Shown piece after piece: positions 51,414 to 63,625 of a stretch of DNA of 64,000 nucleotides. The translations under genes were made by a program, and so were the position numbers. The notes under the pieces were generated by a model. It was not told where the DNA came from. It worked only from the letters and a program-made list of their open reading frames with translations, and did not search any database. Numbering within the stretch: position 1 is the stretch's first letter; every line of letters begins with the position of its first letter. The stretch is from Lytechinus variegatus. Lineage: Eukaryota; Echinodermata; Echinoidea; Temnopleuroida; Toxopneustidae. The stretch covers positions 16,234,797 through 16,298,796 of the forward strand of contig NC_054740.1 in assembly GCF_018143015.1 (NCBI RefSeq), given 5' to 3'.

Positions 51414-54400
51414 GTAAGGACTGTATTTATCTAACTGATAAACTCGTGGTAATCATGGGAACTCTGTACACCTGTACAAATTATTTCCATCCGCTTAATA
51501 AATACTTTGGCCCAGGAAACCTGTGGCTGTTCAACTAACAAGGCAGATTGTCGAGTCGATCGAGGTCGAGGAGCTAGAGCCGGAGCTCGACCGCGCCGTC
51601 CCCGCGGTGCCGGCGGAGCTCAAATTATATAGCCTGATAAACCCACTTGTTCACTGCTACCACCCTGCCTGTGAGCTGTGGGGAATCTACAGGTAGGACT
51701 GTGGTATGCCAATGTTGTCCAGAGCACAAACTTTAAAAAGTCATTAAAATATCACTTTTGTGACCAAAATTACTAATTTCTCTACAGTTGCAATTTATTT
51801 TTCATTAGTGACTTGGGTCTTGGGAATAATTTTTGTATTCACCAGGCCAGGGGCCTGTTGTGTTGCATGACGAGATGAGCGATACGTAGGAACGAACGTC
51901 CTAGGACCATTCTTCCGAGATAGGAAGATTGGCGACAAATCAGCGCTTTCCGTTTCACGAAGGCAGTTTTGTCTTCCAAGTCCGCGACATCGTTTTATAT
52001 CGATAGTATCGGAAAAATATTTAGTCTTCATCGTCACCTGAACCTTTTATTTTGGAATGACGACTTTTCATAAAATCATTTATTTCAATAAAAGGAGATC
52101 AAATGATGTTTTAATTATTAATGATCGTTGAATTGATGTATGGAGCTTACTTCATGAGGTAAAAAGAGAAAAAAAATGAAGATTCACAAACATAACTGAA
52201 TAAAATCGAAATTGTCATTATTTGCCTTATTTATAACACGGTGTCCGTTTAGAGACACCTTTCATTGATATTTCAACGAAAGAGACCCTTGCCCGATATA
52301 AAAATTGATTTAACTAAGTAATTTCGACATTTTACTTGTTCAATATTCTGTATTTTTAAAGAATACTTATATATAGTGATAATTTTGCAAATTATGTGTT
52401 AATATGTTATTTGTAGAGGTAAAAATAGGGTTTGAATGGGGTAAACAAAATCAACAGTGTCTGATTGTATGAGACTAAAAAGGAAAATATGAGAGGCTGC
52501 GTGTGAAAAATCAAATTTATTTATTTTATTTGTTAGATATAACGCAAGAAATACAAATGTGAGTAATGTGAGTGTTTAGAGTATAAACATACCTCAGTTG
52601 CATGAAAAGTAACCGAAGACAAGAAACATGAACATTGCTGCAAACATGTTCCAGTGAGTAAAGTCGTGCTTTGCAATAATAATTAAAACATAGAAAAAGT
52701 TGTGCAATCCGCAATGGAAAAAATGCTATTAACAGAAATAATGCTAAAAATTACAACGATCATAAACGTTGGTAATATTTAAAGTTGATCACTTAATTTA
52801 TGGAAGCTTATAATTATAATAATATAAGATTTAAGAATATACAAAATATGTTCAACGTTTCAATTCTTTTAACATGACATAATATATAGGAGCCGAAAGG
52901 GGCCTACCCTATGATTTGAAATGTGCCTATTCGCATGGTCTTTCCATAATATTTTATTTGATGAACTTATCTTCATTTGAAATTATTGTGATGGATTCGT
53001 AAGCTATAGGTCTAATCTGTATCTTAAATTCAATTAGCTATTTTGTTACTGCATTGTTTGTTTCACTGTATCCCATATCCAAGAATTAATTTTCATTGAT
53101 TAAAATTAATCTCATAAAAAAATTATAATCATAATGGAAATGAAATAAAAATAAATTTAGCATGTTTAACATCTTAGTTTTGTATTATTCCTTTTTTTAG
53201 CTGAACGTTATAAATACTTTTTTTCCTTTTTTCCTTTTTTTCATGTTGTTTAATTGTCTACAATGAGAAAGCATGAGCGGTCAGAGAGATAGTGCAGTGC
53301 TGCCCATATAGTTCAAGTTTATTTTCTTTTTTAATGGAATAGGGGTGGGGATAGGACGGAGGGAGAATAAAAGAAAACATATTTAAAATGGGCCTACATT
53401 ACCCCCGGAGAAGTTAAAATGACATCCGTTTTTGGTCGTCTTGTCGACCTGAAACTGATGACAACTAGCCCCTGCACACAAAGAATAACTTGGCGCCATC
53501 CCAGATAAAATGCATCATCAACCCCCTAAACTATGTCAGTGTGGCTTGCCGTAAACGCATTTTCTCTCAATGCCGACGGTGGCGGGCGGTGTGCAAAGAA
53601 GATCATGCCTACGTAGGACATGTCTGGAGGTGTCTTTCCAAGGACCATTCTTCGTATCGCCCAAATCGGCTTTGTGAAACAGTTGAGCGATATCTCGTTC
53701 TTACGTAGAATGGTTCTACGAAAGACCATTTCATGCAACAGGCCCCAGATCGCTCAAAAACTTGAATTTTGAGCACATTTTTGTGTACGCCCTCTATTGG
53801 TGGAAATTAATATGGCAAGAAAATTTTCATTTTTTTATCTCTATTTTTAATTAAGAAAAAATGATTTAAAGTATCAAATTTAAATAAGAGCCAAGTTGTA
53901 TGAATAAAAGGTGTAATGGAAACTGTCAGTGTAAAAACATCAATCATTTGCCCCAAACAAAAAGAGAAAATTAGCCAAACATTGCCACCCTTATTTTGCC
54001 ACACATGGAGATATAACTGAGAACAAGGTTATATCTAAGCCTGAGTCATATCGATTATTTTGAAAACCGGTGTTCGACAGCTCTAATTCGATCGAACATC
54101 GATGCATCGAATATTGAAGGCGGGGAAAATTTAGTCTTTTGTTTTTGCGTCGATGCGATGCGCTTTGCATATGCACTACGCACTGACGTTATGCGCTGGC
54201 ATGGCGTTGGCCGGGTGAGCGTTGCACAGATGACAGAGCAAAGTTCGTTTGTATTTTCCATGATCACAAAACATACAAAAAAGGCCGGGGACCAAAGCAG
54301 AATTCTTCCCAAAATATCTTCAACAATGATATTTGCAGATGACAACATAAGTTTAAAATGAAACAATAATAAAGACATGAATCACGCAGAGTCGATCCGA

Positions 54401-57400
54401 ATGATTTTCGGTCGACTAGCATTCGCAGTCCATTCACCAGCCCCGTCCGCAGCTCCGTACACTCACTCTCCCGAAACGACAGGCGTGCTTGACGTCAGCG
54501 CCAGCAAACAATTGCAATCAACGGAGAGCGCTGTAACTTGCCTGAGATTGTGTAGTTGGATCCAAAATGAGCTCCAAATAAATTTATGGGAATGAATACG
54601 TAATTTTCTCTGGATGGTCATTTGAATTGCTATTCAATGCTGATATAACGATTGTGAGGAAAGATTGTGGAATATGAGTTATGACGATGTTCGAGAATTA
54701 ATCCTGATGACAATCCATTTTTTTAGACGCAATTGAGCATGCGATCAAAATAAATACGAATGTTTCTAATCGAGCCCTAAATTCATCTAAATTATTACGA
54801 TTTAACAAGATTTTATGGTCATACTAAGAAAATTGACGATGTCAGCAAAGTATGTTATGTTCATATGGAAGAAATAATACTGGGATTATTTCTATTTTAT
54901 CTCTGGACGTCTCCTCCAAGCTCCGAGAAAATAAGCACAATGCGCATGCGTGTTTGATGACGTATGACATATTTTCCCATTCATGAAATCAGAGCCCAAA
55001 GTTGGGCACAAACTAGCTTCAAATTGATGGGAAAAAATATCAAACGCAATTTTCTCTGTTTTGTCATGTAAAATGTTATTATATGGTGATATTACGAACT
55101 TGAACAGAGTTTTTGCATGTAGACAATGTTCGAGAATCAATCCTGACGTGATGATTATTTTTTTTAGACAAGTGCACTAGCTCGACTCAAGAAGTCAAGT
55201 CGATCGTCATGAGATGTCCGCCATTGAAAATTGAAACGAAATACAAACGTTTCACATCAAGCTCTAAATTCATATTAATGATTATCATATGCAAATTATT
55301 GTTAAATATTACGATTAAATAATGTTCTATGGTCATGATTTTAATATTGTCCATGAAAGCAAGATTTATTTTACGTTGATCGCGTCAATTTCCGGCCATT
55401 TTCTGGTTTGATTAAAGAACAGTACTGCGCATGCACGATCGATGGCCATGACTTCCATTCATGAATTCATCGTGCATAAATTATCTCGGCACGAGCAGAC
55501 GAGTAAGACTCGAACTATGATCGAAATAAACTTCAAATTAATGGTGAATAGCATCATAATTACTCATTCGGTTTCATTTTGGGGGCAATAGAAATCAAGT
55601 AAGTAGTAGTAAAGTTGGACATTACTGATATTTTGATGATTGATTGTGTAAACCAAACGAATCGGCCGGCCGACGTATTTTTTATTTTTTTTTCGATGCA
55701 CCGATTTTGCAAAATCTGCACCGGTGTTCGATGACATCGATCGAACACCGATTTTAAAATCGATTCGACTCAGGCTTAGTTATATCATAACCTTGTTCAT
55801 TGAATGAGTGGATAAACCCAGGTAAGACTTACGGGGGAAACGGGTTCACATTATTTTCATTTTCAATCTCCATATTTTAATAACATTGTTCCGTGAGTGT
55901 GACTGCTGTCACGACCCCCTCTGCAGGAGTCTGGATAGACAGCTGGCAGCCATCTGCTTTGCTTTGTGTCTTTGACATATTTGTTTGAGGAGTTTTTTAA
56001 AACATTTTTAAAAAAATTTCTCCTCGTACACACTAACAGTAACACAGTCACAGACGGCTCGTTTCGTGATCGTGCAGCCGCCATGACTTACATTAGGAGG
56101 TTAAGTGCAAAGCCCTCTGACGGGCTCATCAATTTTTGTTTTTATGTCATAAAAATATATAAAAGAACTGGACCGAAATAAAGATTATTATTCCGTTTTG
56201 GACTGAAATGCACCAAAATGGGGGAAAATTAAAAGGGAAAATACAGTGACTTACTTCCGCTGTTGCGCAACTCCCACTTTCCTGGTTTATTCGAACTTGA
56301 TACATAAACAATGGCATTACGTCCATGTACAGATCGAGTTAGAACTCTGTAATTGGTGAGTGGAGCCAACGGAGTTCAGTGGAACAACATTACAAGCAAT
56401 AATAGACATGACAGACTGACAGAGACTAAAGCTTTTGATCTAGCTGAAGTGAAGTAAAAATATGAAAAAAAAATTTAAGTCTGAAATATCAGGAACAGTG
56501 AAGAAAATTTACCTTTGATCTCCAATCATTGTCCTACCACATCAAACCTGGCAAACTAAGCTAATAGGTCTTTAAAAATTTTAGTCAATTACTTTTTTTT
56601 TTGGAAAGCCACTATTGAATGCCACTTGTGCTTAATTTCAATATTTACACTATTATCAATTTACAACTGAATTGAAAATAAAATTACTAGAGCCATCATG
56701 GGTGGGATTCGAACCATGGAATGCCAATACATCAGTGCAGCATATTGTCAAGTCCGCCCCAGAAAAATGTTGATTTGAATAAATAGAGCAAAATCAAACA
56801 AGCATAAAACTGAAAATTTCTTGATAATCGGATGTAAAATAAGAAAGTTATGACATCTTAAAGTTTCTCTTATTTTTCACAAAACAGTAAGCACAACTCA
56901 GTGACATGCAAATGAGGGAGTCGATGATGTCCATCACTCATTATTTCTTTTGTTTTTTATTGTTTTATTTATACAATATTTCAATTTTTACAGATTTTAT
57001 ATTAAGGACCAACTACTGAACCATAAAAATTTGTTAAAACAGTGAAAATACCACATGCTCTGGGAGGAATAAGACTTTGTTTCGCAGAACAATGATGATG
57101 AGGAGAAAATTAGAATATTTCTTATTTAACAAAATACAAAATGACATCATCAGTCCCCTCATTTGCCTACCGACCAGGATGTACTGTCTTGTGAAATTAA
57201 GCGAAATTTCCAAATGCCATAACTTTTATTTTGAATCCGATTTAAAATGATGAAATTTTCAGTGTTGGACTTGTCTTTTAAAGGCTTAAATCACTCAACC
57301 AGAACCAGTTGACAGCAGAAATGAGTGTTCAAAATGAAAAGCTTTATACCTCCACTCTATACCTCTGCATCACCAAATCCAAGTTAGGATTCTTTGATTG

Positions 57401-59937
57401 CTGGGTATATTTGTTGATAGTTATTAGCCAAACAAACTTTCACAATTTATTTGTCTTCTCTGATGCATCTATGTAGTTTTGTGAAATCTAAATAGAATAG
57501 GCCCCAGCAAATATTTAAGAAATGTTCTTATTCTATTATTTATTTTTATACAGCTACTCCATCAAATAGCAGACAGCCTTGCAGGACATCATCGTCCTCG
57601 ATATCAAGATTATGGCAAGATATGGAGCTTGGATGAATGGTTTCAAGTCACCCAGAGTTGTGAGATGTATCTCAAAATGACTGTCAAGAAGGATTCTACC
57701 AAGGATGATGTATGTTTATGATGCATGATCACAACCAAAAAAATCAAATATTTCTCAATTGATTTTGTCTGTGAATATCATAGAAGTGTGAAAAATCCAC
57801 TCTCAATCTGATATAAATGATAAGAAATGCCTCCTTTCCAGTGAATTTAAATAGTCTGTCGATTTGTGAATGTCATTTTAGTCATTCATCACTTTCTTCT
57901 TCATTGTTTAACATTTTCCAGCTTGAGCATAATACCTATACACGAGTCACTATTGAATTCTGTAATTGCCATAGACTGTGTACAGGACTTCATGGTTCCA
58001 TTAGTGTTTAGCTTTCAGTTGTATGACCTTCATATCATGTTGGTCTTTTCATCAGTATTTTTATATTTCATTTTTACTTTGGATTTCTTTATTTCACAGA
58101 TGAAATCTGCTCTGAATGGTTTGTCTCAGGACGTTCAGGATCAGTTGATGGAGTGTGTGACGATACGTAGGGATGACCTCAAGAAAGCACTTATTGGGAA
58201 CACAGCTACTATCTCACAATCACATCTCACAGACTTTGATTGGAAATTAAAAGTAAGTTAAAGCTCTTTTCAGTGATTCTTCCTGCTGAGAGAAGTATAT
58301 ATTATTGCATGAGATTTTTTCTCTCCTTATAGTGTAGATATTTTTAAGGAAAAACAAATCTATATCCCTATTTTGCTCTTAAATTTACATAATGCAAAAT
58401 CATATTAAAAGCAAACATTAGTAATTTTATTATTATAGCATTGAGGTTACAAAGCAAACAATATGTTATCTGCCACCCCAAACCAAGAATAAGTCTCCCA
58501 AAATGAATTTTGAGATTTTTATTGAGCTTGATAAAGCATATCATGATATATTGTCAAACTTGATCAACAAGAATCAACACAAGCACTTGATTGGATGTAG
58601 AAGAAATTCAGTGAGAATTACCAAGAATAAGAAGAAAACTATGTTTAACATTCACAGTTCACCCGAGCTTGTGATATGCCCACTGTTCAGTCTCTGTGAA
58701 ACTTCCAAAGAAAAAATAGTTCAAAAACTTCTTTATCTCATCTTTTATTTATAATTTCAAATACCGTAGTATGAAGTATATAATAAAAAAAAGAGAAGTG
58801 TGAAGAAAAAAGAAATCTTTAGTGAGATAAGCTGGTTTACTAATTAGTGTTAATTTGAAGGCCAAATTATTGTTGAAGCTATTTACAGAGAACATTCCCT
58901 GGTGACGTATTGTTGGTTTTGGGTTAACAGGCCATGTGACAGTGATGGGACAAACTATAATCATTTCCGAGGCAATTTGGATGGAAGTTGTATTCTAAAG
59001 TGAACCTAAGGAATGATAGTGCTTTCTTTCATATCACTAAGAAAATCAGATTATATTCTTTGTGTTCCACATTGGAAATGATCTAATTATACAAAGAAAA
59101 GGAAGCAGATTTCTTTTGAAAAAAATGAAATCATCATTCCTTTCCTCAAATTGGAAGTCAATTTTGAATACTTTCTTACAAATCAGTCTTGAATATTTAG
59201 ATGTCCCTTTGAGATTGGTGTTTGATTTTATATTCCTGAATACAGCTTGCAATGTCCAGTGATAAGATCTCATCGGTCCAGGAACCTCTAGTTAGTCTAG
59301 ACCTAAGTTTGACAGAAGATGGAACCAATAGACTGGTCTCATTAGAACTTGACAAACAAGAACTCCAGAAATTGGTATCATCTCTGGAAACTGCTAATCG
59401 GGTTAGTATTCATTTACTCTCTGAAATAAATATTATTTTTTGATAAGGATGAGGAGGAAAATATCAACATATGTGGTATAATGCTGGTTGGGATTATCAT
59501 GATATACAATGTAGGTGATAATGACAATGATGAAATATTTGAAAATATGAATTGAATTGAAACACCATGTGATCACTGAAAAACAGGAATATCTTGTTTT
59601 CTTATACATTCATGTTATATACATTTCATATGTAAAACATTAAGTTTTAAATATCATTAGGAAAAGAAGATGTATCATATAAAAGAGAAATGAGAACAAT
59701 TTTTATTCTGTCACTTGGTTTAAGGTATTGCTATATGAATCTATGATTATAAGAGATCATGCTTAAATAAATTTGTAAGAATTACACAAATATTTTGAAA
59801 AAAGAAAAGGTGAATCTTCTTCTTTACATTGACTCTTTTGTTGTATCATTCTTTTGATAATGATTTTTAATAGTAATGCTTTATTTTTGTTTCCTTTCTA
59901 TTGTTTGTTAAAGGCTGTGCTGCAACTAAAGACGTGA
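51351..59937 (+). CDS. COMMD8: COMM domain-containing protein 8
   Basis: Five exons (51351-51413, 57554-57709, 58100-58252, 59246-59401, 59914-59937), all phase 0 with GT-AG borders, encode 183 residues, the length I recall for human COMMD8. The helical N-terminal domain covers about residues 22-115 (YQDYGKIWSLDEWFQVTQSC resembles human YQDYHTVWESEEWMHVLEDI). The COMM domain runs from about 117 to the end: DFDWKLKLAMSSDKIS, LVSLDLSLTEDGTNRLVSLE, LQKLVSSLETANRAVLQLK. COMMD proteins form a ten-subunit ring in the Commander complex with CCDC22/CCDC93 and retromer-like subunits, which recycles endosomal cargo; family members also modulate NF-kB. The gene looks intact and single in this window. 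Confidence 0.93.
51516..51692 (+). other. CpG-rich open segment with splice-like borders in COMMD8 intron 1
   Basis: 177 bp between GGCCCAG and GTAGGA. One frame stays open throughout (KPVAVQLTRQIVESIEVEEL ... LYSLINPLVHCYHPACELWG), but it is not the phase that COMMD8 exon 1 would supply; joined in phase 0 it meets a stop. The GC-rich part (51555-51620) stands out from its surroundings. It may be a promoter-proximal CpG region, an exon of another transcript, or an old insertion. Confidence 0.25.
51850..53746. mobile_element. 1.9 kb TIR element in COMMD8 intron 1
   Basis: Left GGGGCCTGTTG(TGT)TGCATGA and right TCATGCAACAGGCCCC are inverted. Next to the ends are related blocks (CGATACGTAGGAACGAACGT and GGACCATTCTTC on the left; GGACCATTCTTCGTATCGCC and GTTCTTACGTAGAATGGTT on the right). 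The interior is AT-rich and non-coding. Termini resemble the small MITEs at 10387 and 32357. Target duplication not resolved. Confidence 0.5.
54021..55798. mobile_element. 1.8 kb TIR element in COMMD8 intron 1
   Basis: GAACAAGGTTATATC..TAAGCCTGAGTC on the left is mirrored by GACTCAGGCTTAG..ATATCATAACCTTGTTC on the right, with further inverted similarity (CCGGTGTTCGA near 54066; TCGAACACCG near 55741). The interior holds two diverged direct blocks of about 200 bp, 430 bp apart (TGTTCGAGAATTAATCCTGA at 54688 and TGTTCGAGAATCAATCCTGA at 55126). No transposase frame. Confidence 0.55.
55799..56748. other. COMMD8 intron 1, nothing firm
   Basis: A 70 bp segment at 56355-56440 (GGTGAGTGGAGCCAACGGAG ... 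CAGAGACTAAAGCTTTTG) resembles 47805-47870, next to the MULE remains. A B-box-like GATTCGAACC lies at about 56707. Confidence 0.35.
56749..57273. mobile_element. MITE (525 bp) in COMMD8 intron 1
   Basis: CAAGTCCGCCCCAG and CAGTGTTGGACTTG are the ends. Inverted similarity continues inward (AACTGAAAATTTC / GAAATTTTCAGT; AGTTATGACAT / GCCATAACTT). Non-coding. It sits 280 bp before exon 2. Confidence 0.55.
57554..57709 (+). CDS. COMMD8: COMMD8 exon 2
   Basis: Acceptor TTTTTATACAG, donor GTATGT, 52 codons. Begins LLHQIADSLAGHHRPRYQDY, the best conserved N-terminal stretch. Confidence 0.92.
58100..58252 (+). CDS. COMMD8: COMMD8 exon 3
   Basis: Acceptor TTATTTCACAG, donor GTAAGT, 51 codons, ending HLTDFDWKLK, the start of the COMM domain. 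Confidence 0.92.
59246..59401 (+). CDS. COMMD8: COMMD8 exon 4
   Basis: Acceptor CTGAATACAG, donor GTTAGT, 52 codons carrying most of the COMM domain (LAMSSDKISSV to LETANR). Confidence 0.92.
59914..59937 (+). CDS. COMMD8: COMMD8 exon 5 (terminal)
   Basis: Acceptor GTTTGTTAAAG, then AVLQLKT and TGA. This tiny terminal exon matches the conserved end VVLQLK of COMMD8. Confidence 0.88.
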   Translation, partial: AVLQLKT

Positions 59938-60582
59938 GACCTTTTGATTCTTATGAAAGCAATCTGCTCATCACAGTAGCTAGACATTCCATTAGACTCA
60001 TGGAGAAGTGACATTCTATGCATTTTATCAAGAGAGAGATAAAGAGAGCAAACCTGGATTTAGATGGGTCTTATATGACCAAGAGTTCCTGCTGCAAAGT
60101 ATATGTAGAATTGGATTTCAGCACAGAGAATTTGAATCATGCTTGGGAAATATTTTTGAATAGATAAGGACCATGTTCCATGAAGCTTATCAATTACAAC
60201 TGCTAGGATTCTGTGACATGTTTGCTCTCAGCCAATCATATGTCGATATTCCAGTATTTTGTATCTTGTTTGATAAACAGTTTTGTGAAACGGCTCATTT
60301 ATACAGGATCGTCAGGAAAGGAAATCCATGAATATATGATTTAAAAACAATAACAAAGACACATATACATGTACATATCAATATGTATGTGTATATGTCT
60401 TTGTTATTGTTTTATGATATTGAAATTATATCTGTATGTATATGTTTCTTTGCTATTATTTTAATATTATCAAAGAAGTATATTTACTCTTTTGTTTGAA
60501 ATGTTTGTATGGTAAAAATAGGAAGGTCTATTTAATAACAGTGATGGATAGTAATTGAAATTAGAATACAGTGTCTAATAAA
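59938..60582 (+). other. COMMD8: Probable COMMD8 3' UTR
   Basis: No open frame. The first clear AATAAA noted after the stop is at 60577-60582. Contains the hairpin at 60344-60413. The true end is unknown. Confidence 0.3.
60344..60413. ncRNA. miRNA-like hairpin candidate
   Basis: AAAACAATAACAAAGAC pairs perfectly with GTCTTTGTTATTGTTTT, and the TATACAT-rich inner part pairs with one bulge and a few mismatches, giving about 32 paired positions in 70 nt. It could equally be a minimal fold-back repeat. The CA/TA-rich inner stem lowers confidence in a miRNA. Confidence 0.25.
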
Positions 60583-60938
60583 TAGAAAGCAAAGCAAGTA
60601 TGAGAGAGGTACGTTTCCAAATATCAATTTGAAAGTACAAATGTTTCGAAGCAAAGTCAAGAGAGTACTATTGCACTCTTTAATTTTTTATCAAAAATAA
60701 CCATTTGATTGGATATATGGAAGGAAACTACTCCAATTGGCTTTCAAGTGGATGACGGTAATTCCTATGTCTTTAATTATATATTCAGAATCTAAAAAAT
60801 GAATATAATACAGGTTATAACAGAAAATGGTTTCATATTTTTGTTTTGGTCATAAGGTTGCAGTTCAAAGGTCACAGAGATTGTTATATATATACCTGAA
60901 AATTAGGAATTGACTTCAAAACATAGACCTACTACTTA

Positions 60939-61321
60939 TACCCCTTTCATAAACCCAATTATGCGGCTAATAGCAGCATAATTTGGTCGTAAAAAATCGG
61001 AGGAGGACCAGAGTTATCCGCATTATTTTGATGCTGCAATTATCCGCATTATAGCGGCATCGGGACCAGATTTTGACTTTATGAACGCATTTCGAAAGTA
61101 ATGCGGATAATTACCAAGGAGCGGTCACAAAGTCACCCTTTTCCAACGCAACTGCATCGGAGGGGGTGTGTGTGGTTGCCATGACGATTATCCTCCTTTT
61201 TCAGGACGGGCGCTCATAAAAATAATGCAGATTATTTTCGGAGTTTATGAACGCAATTTTCATTGAATTATCTGCATTACTCTTAGGCGGCTAATTGGAG
61301 GATAGGTTTATGAAAGGGGTA
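60939..61321. mobile_element. PIF/Harbinger-like MITE, single reference copy
   Basis: 383 bp, TACCCCTTTCATAAACCC ... GGTTTATGAAAGGGGTA, flanked by TTA on both sides (60936-60938, 61322-61324). Same family as the nested pair at 336-1114 and the key to reading that nest. Confidence 0.75.
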
Positions 61322-61324
61322 TTA

Positions 61325-62044
61325 GAGAGTAGTAGGTCCATGTTCAAACTTGTCTCATGGATGCACAAGGGAGAATTGTGATATGATTTAGATTTGGGGG
61401 GTCATGATATCAAAGGTCAAGGTCACACATGTGGTCTATTTTAAAAATTTCATATGTTAGAAATGTAATATATTTCTTGTCTTGCAATGGCAGAGGCATG
61501 AATTATGACTGCATGCAGTTGAGAATCCTTGTTGTTGAGATTTGAATATATATAGTAATGAAAGTCTCCCATAAAACTCTGACCTGATGTTGATGTATAG
61601 AGAATGAATAAGCTAACATAACACTGAAAGTAAAATATTCACAATGTGACAATTGAGAAAGTGTGTTACAGAATTTGAAAGGTTGCACCATTTGTTAGCA
61701 AATAAGTGACATTCATAACACTTGTAAGATGCAGATGAGATATCAGATGATGTCACCCATTCACTATTCCTTTTGTATTTCACAATGAAATCTCAATTGC
61801 TTTGTTCACATGAAACAGGCTCATCTCTGCCTGGAACATGTAAATAATCATTTTTGTAACTTTCTGTTTGCAGAAATTTTTGCCCAAATTGATTGAAAAG
61901 TGATTGTTTGAATTTCATACAATAAAATACATAAAAATTGTGAGAATTTGCCATCATCAGATCTCTCATTTTCAAATATGATACTTTAATTTGCCTAAAC
62001 TTTTTACTTCTATGAAGCTGATTCTGATGAACTTAAAAACTTAC
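61325..62044. other. Downstream of COMMD8, nothing firm
   Basis: A stretch near 61735-61800 (GATGATGTCACCCATTCACT) resembles the interior of the MITE at 56749-57273 and may be a decayed piece. Confidence 0.35.
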
Positions 62045-62999
62045 CGGGGGGGGGGGGGGGGGGCAGTTGCATTGACGAGTGGATAACATGCATGACCATG
62101 GGGTTTTCGAAAAGCACCTGAAACAAATATTTTCCATGTTCTGAAAATGCATCCCTTAACTTAAAGGTATTGTTTAATTTTGTGAGCAGCCAATTTAAAA
62201 AATTCTCAAACCAAGATGAAACATGTGTACAAGTGCATGTATTAGAACTAATAAACCCTGAAAACAACCATTATTGAAAATGAAAAGCTAAAACTACAAG
62301 GCAAACCCCGATTATGTAAATAGGCGTCTTATAGACGCCTAAATAGTACACGTAACTGTATTGGATGAAATTAAGATGCTGTTTCCGGTCACTTTATATT
62401 TCAATTTTTGAAGCACTAAATAATGATTTTCGACCGCAATTTTTTCAGGGATTCATTTTTGTAACATATCATAGACACAGGTGACAAGTGTGACCTTCTA
62501 TCAGATTTTTTAAAACTCAAACCAATGTTAAACAATCACTTTAACAAGTATTGGCGTGTGAAACCCTACCCTTAACAAGTATTGGAAACAAAATGGTACC
62601 CTTGACAAGTATACCCTGAATTGACCCCCTAAGCAAATCCAACGATATCTTAATTGTTATGTCATGGACATGATCAAAGACGTCAACTTCACCTTTACTT
62701 TAATTGTACCACCCCACACACCCTGCTCAAATCGGACCCTAATAACGTAGTGTTGGGTTAAAGTACATCCTTTATAAAGTATTTTTAGTCTTTTTATACC
62801 CTTGCAAATTGGACTGTAAACACAGTTTCCTCGCAAAATATATAGGCCTACCCCTTTTTCATGATTTTAGTGTTTTTGACACCCTTATTACGTTACGTAC
62901 GTAATGTGCACTATCTTGAAAAAGAGATCCTTTTTACATGTTTTTGGGGGTCACACATGGTATCCACTCGTCAATGGAAACGGCCCCTTCCCCTGGGGT
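62045..62999. mobile_element. Copy 3 of the 12.3 kb hAT-like MITE
   Basis: Begins with a run of about 18 G then TTGCATTGACGAGTGGATA and ends TATCCACTCGTCAATGG...CCCCTGGGG. The interior has inverted versions of AACAAGTATTGG and the GTTACGTACGTAA palindrome seen in the other copies. Longer (955 bp) than the 582 bp copy. It contains a perfect palindrome TAGGCGTCTTATAGACGCCT near 62321. Target duplication unclear. Confidence 0.6.
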
Positions 63000-63394
63000 G
63001 CCGTTTGACTCATTGAACTTTTGGCTGTTTATTCAAATCACCTAAATTATTATTATTTTTTTTTGGGGGGTGACAATTTATTAGCAATTATTATAACAAA
63101 CATATATGTGATATATTAGGTATGTATAAATACTGATGATATATTTTAGTACACTGATAGTTAAAAGATTTGTCTTGTTTTATTTTCTTCAGTGTCTGAG
63201 ATTTCAAGTGGAATATTGTGTTTGATTCTGTTGAAAATGATTTTTATTCACATGGTCAGCTAGCATATGGTTTATTCCTAGATCATCTATAATGGTTAAA
63301 TTATGGTTCTATATAATGGTTATAATGATTAAAACCATTGGTCGACTATCAATTTTGATCCATTTGCTAGTAGTATCACTTGGACTAAATCTAT
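63000..63394. other. Intergenic sequence, nothing recognised
   Basis: AT-rich; a T run and G run at 63053-63070. No gene. Confidence 0.35.
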
Positions 63395-63625
63395 GTCATT
63401 TAATTTCATGCCCTGATGGCCTTATTTATCCCATCATATAGACTAAGTTATATTAGACCAAATAGATATTGGATGAAATTGGTATGATCTAACTGGAAAT
63501 AAGATAAAATGGTCAAAAAAGAGAAAAAAGTAGAAATTACACCCCTCCAAAAGTAGACAAATTAGTTATAGATGGACTAGGATTAGACCATGTGGGATGA
63601 GACCAAATAGAACATAGGCAAAGTG
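63395..63625. repeat. Degenerate ATTAGACCAAGTGG-type repeats, second locus
   Basis: ATTAGACCAAATAG, ATTGGATGAAATTG, ATTAGACCATGTGG, GAGACCAAATAG and GCAAAGTGG follow one another at irregular 15-25 bp spacing. Same word family as 19365-19910, more diverged. Confidence 0.5.
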
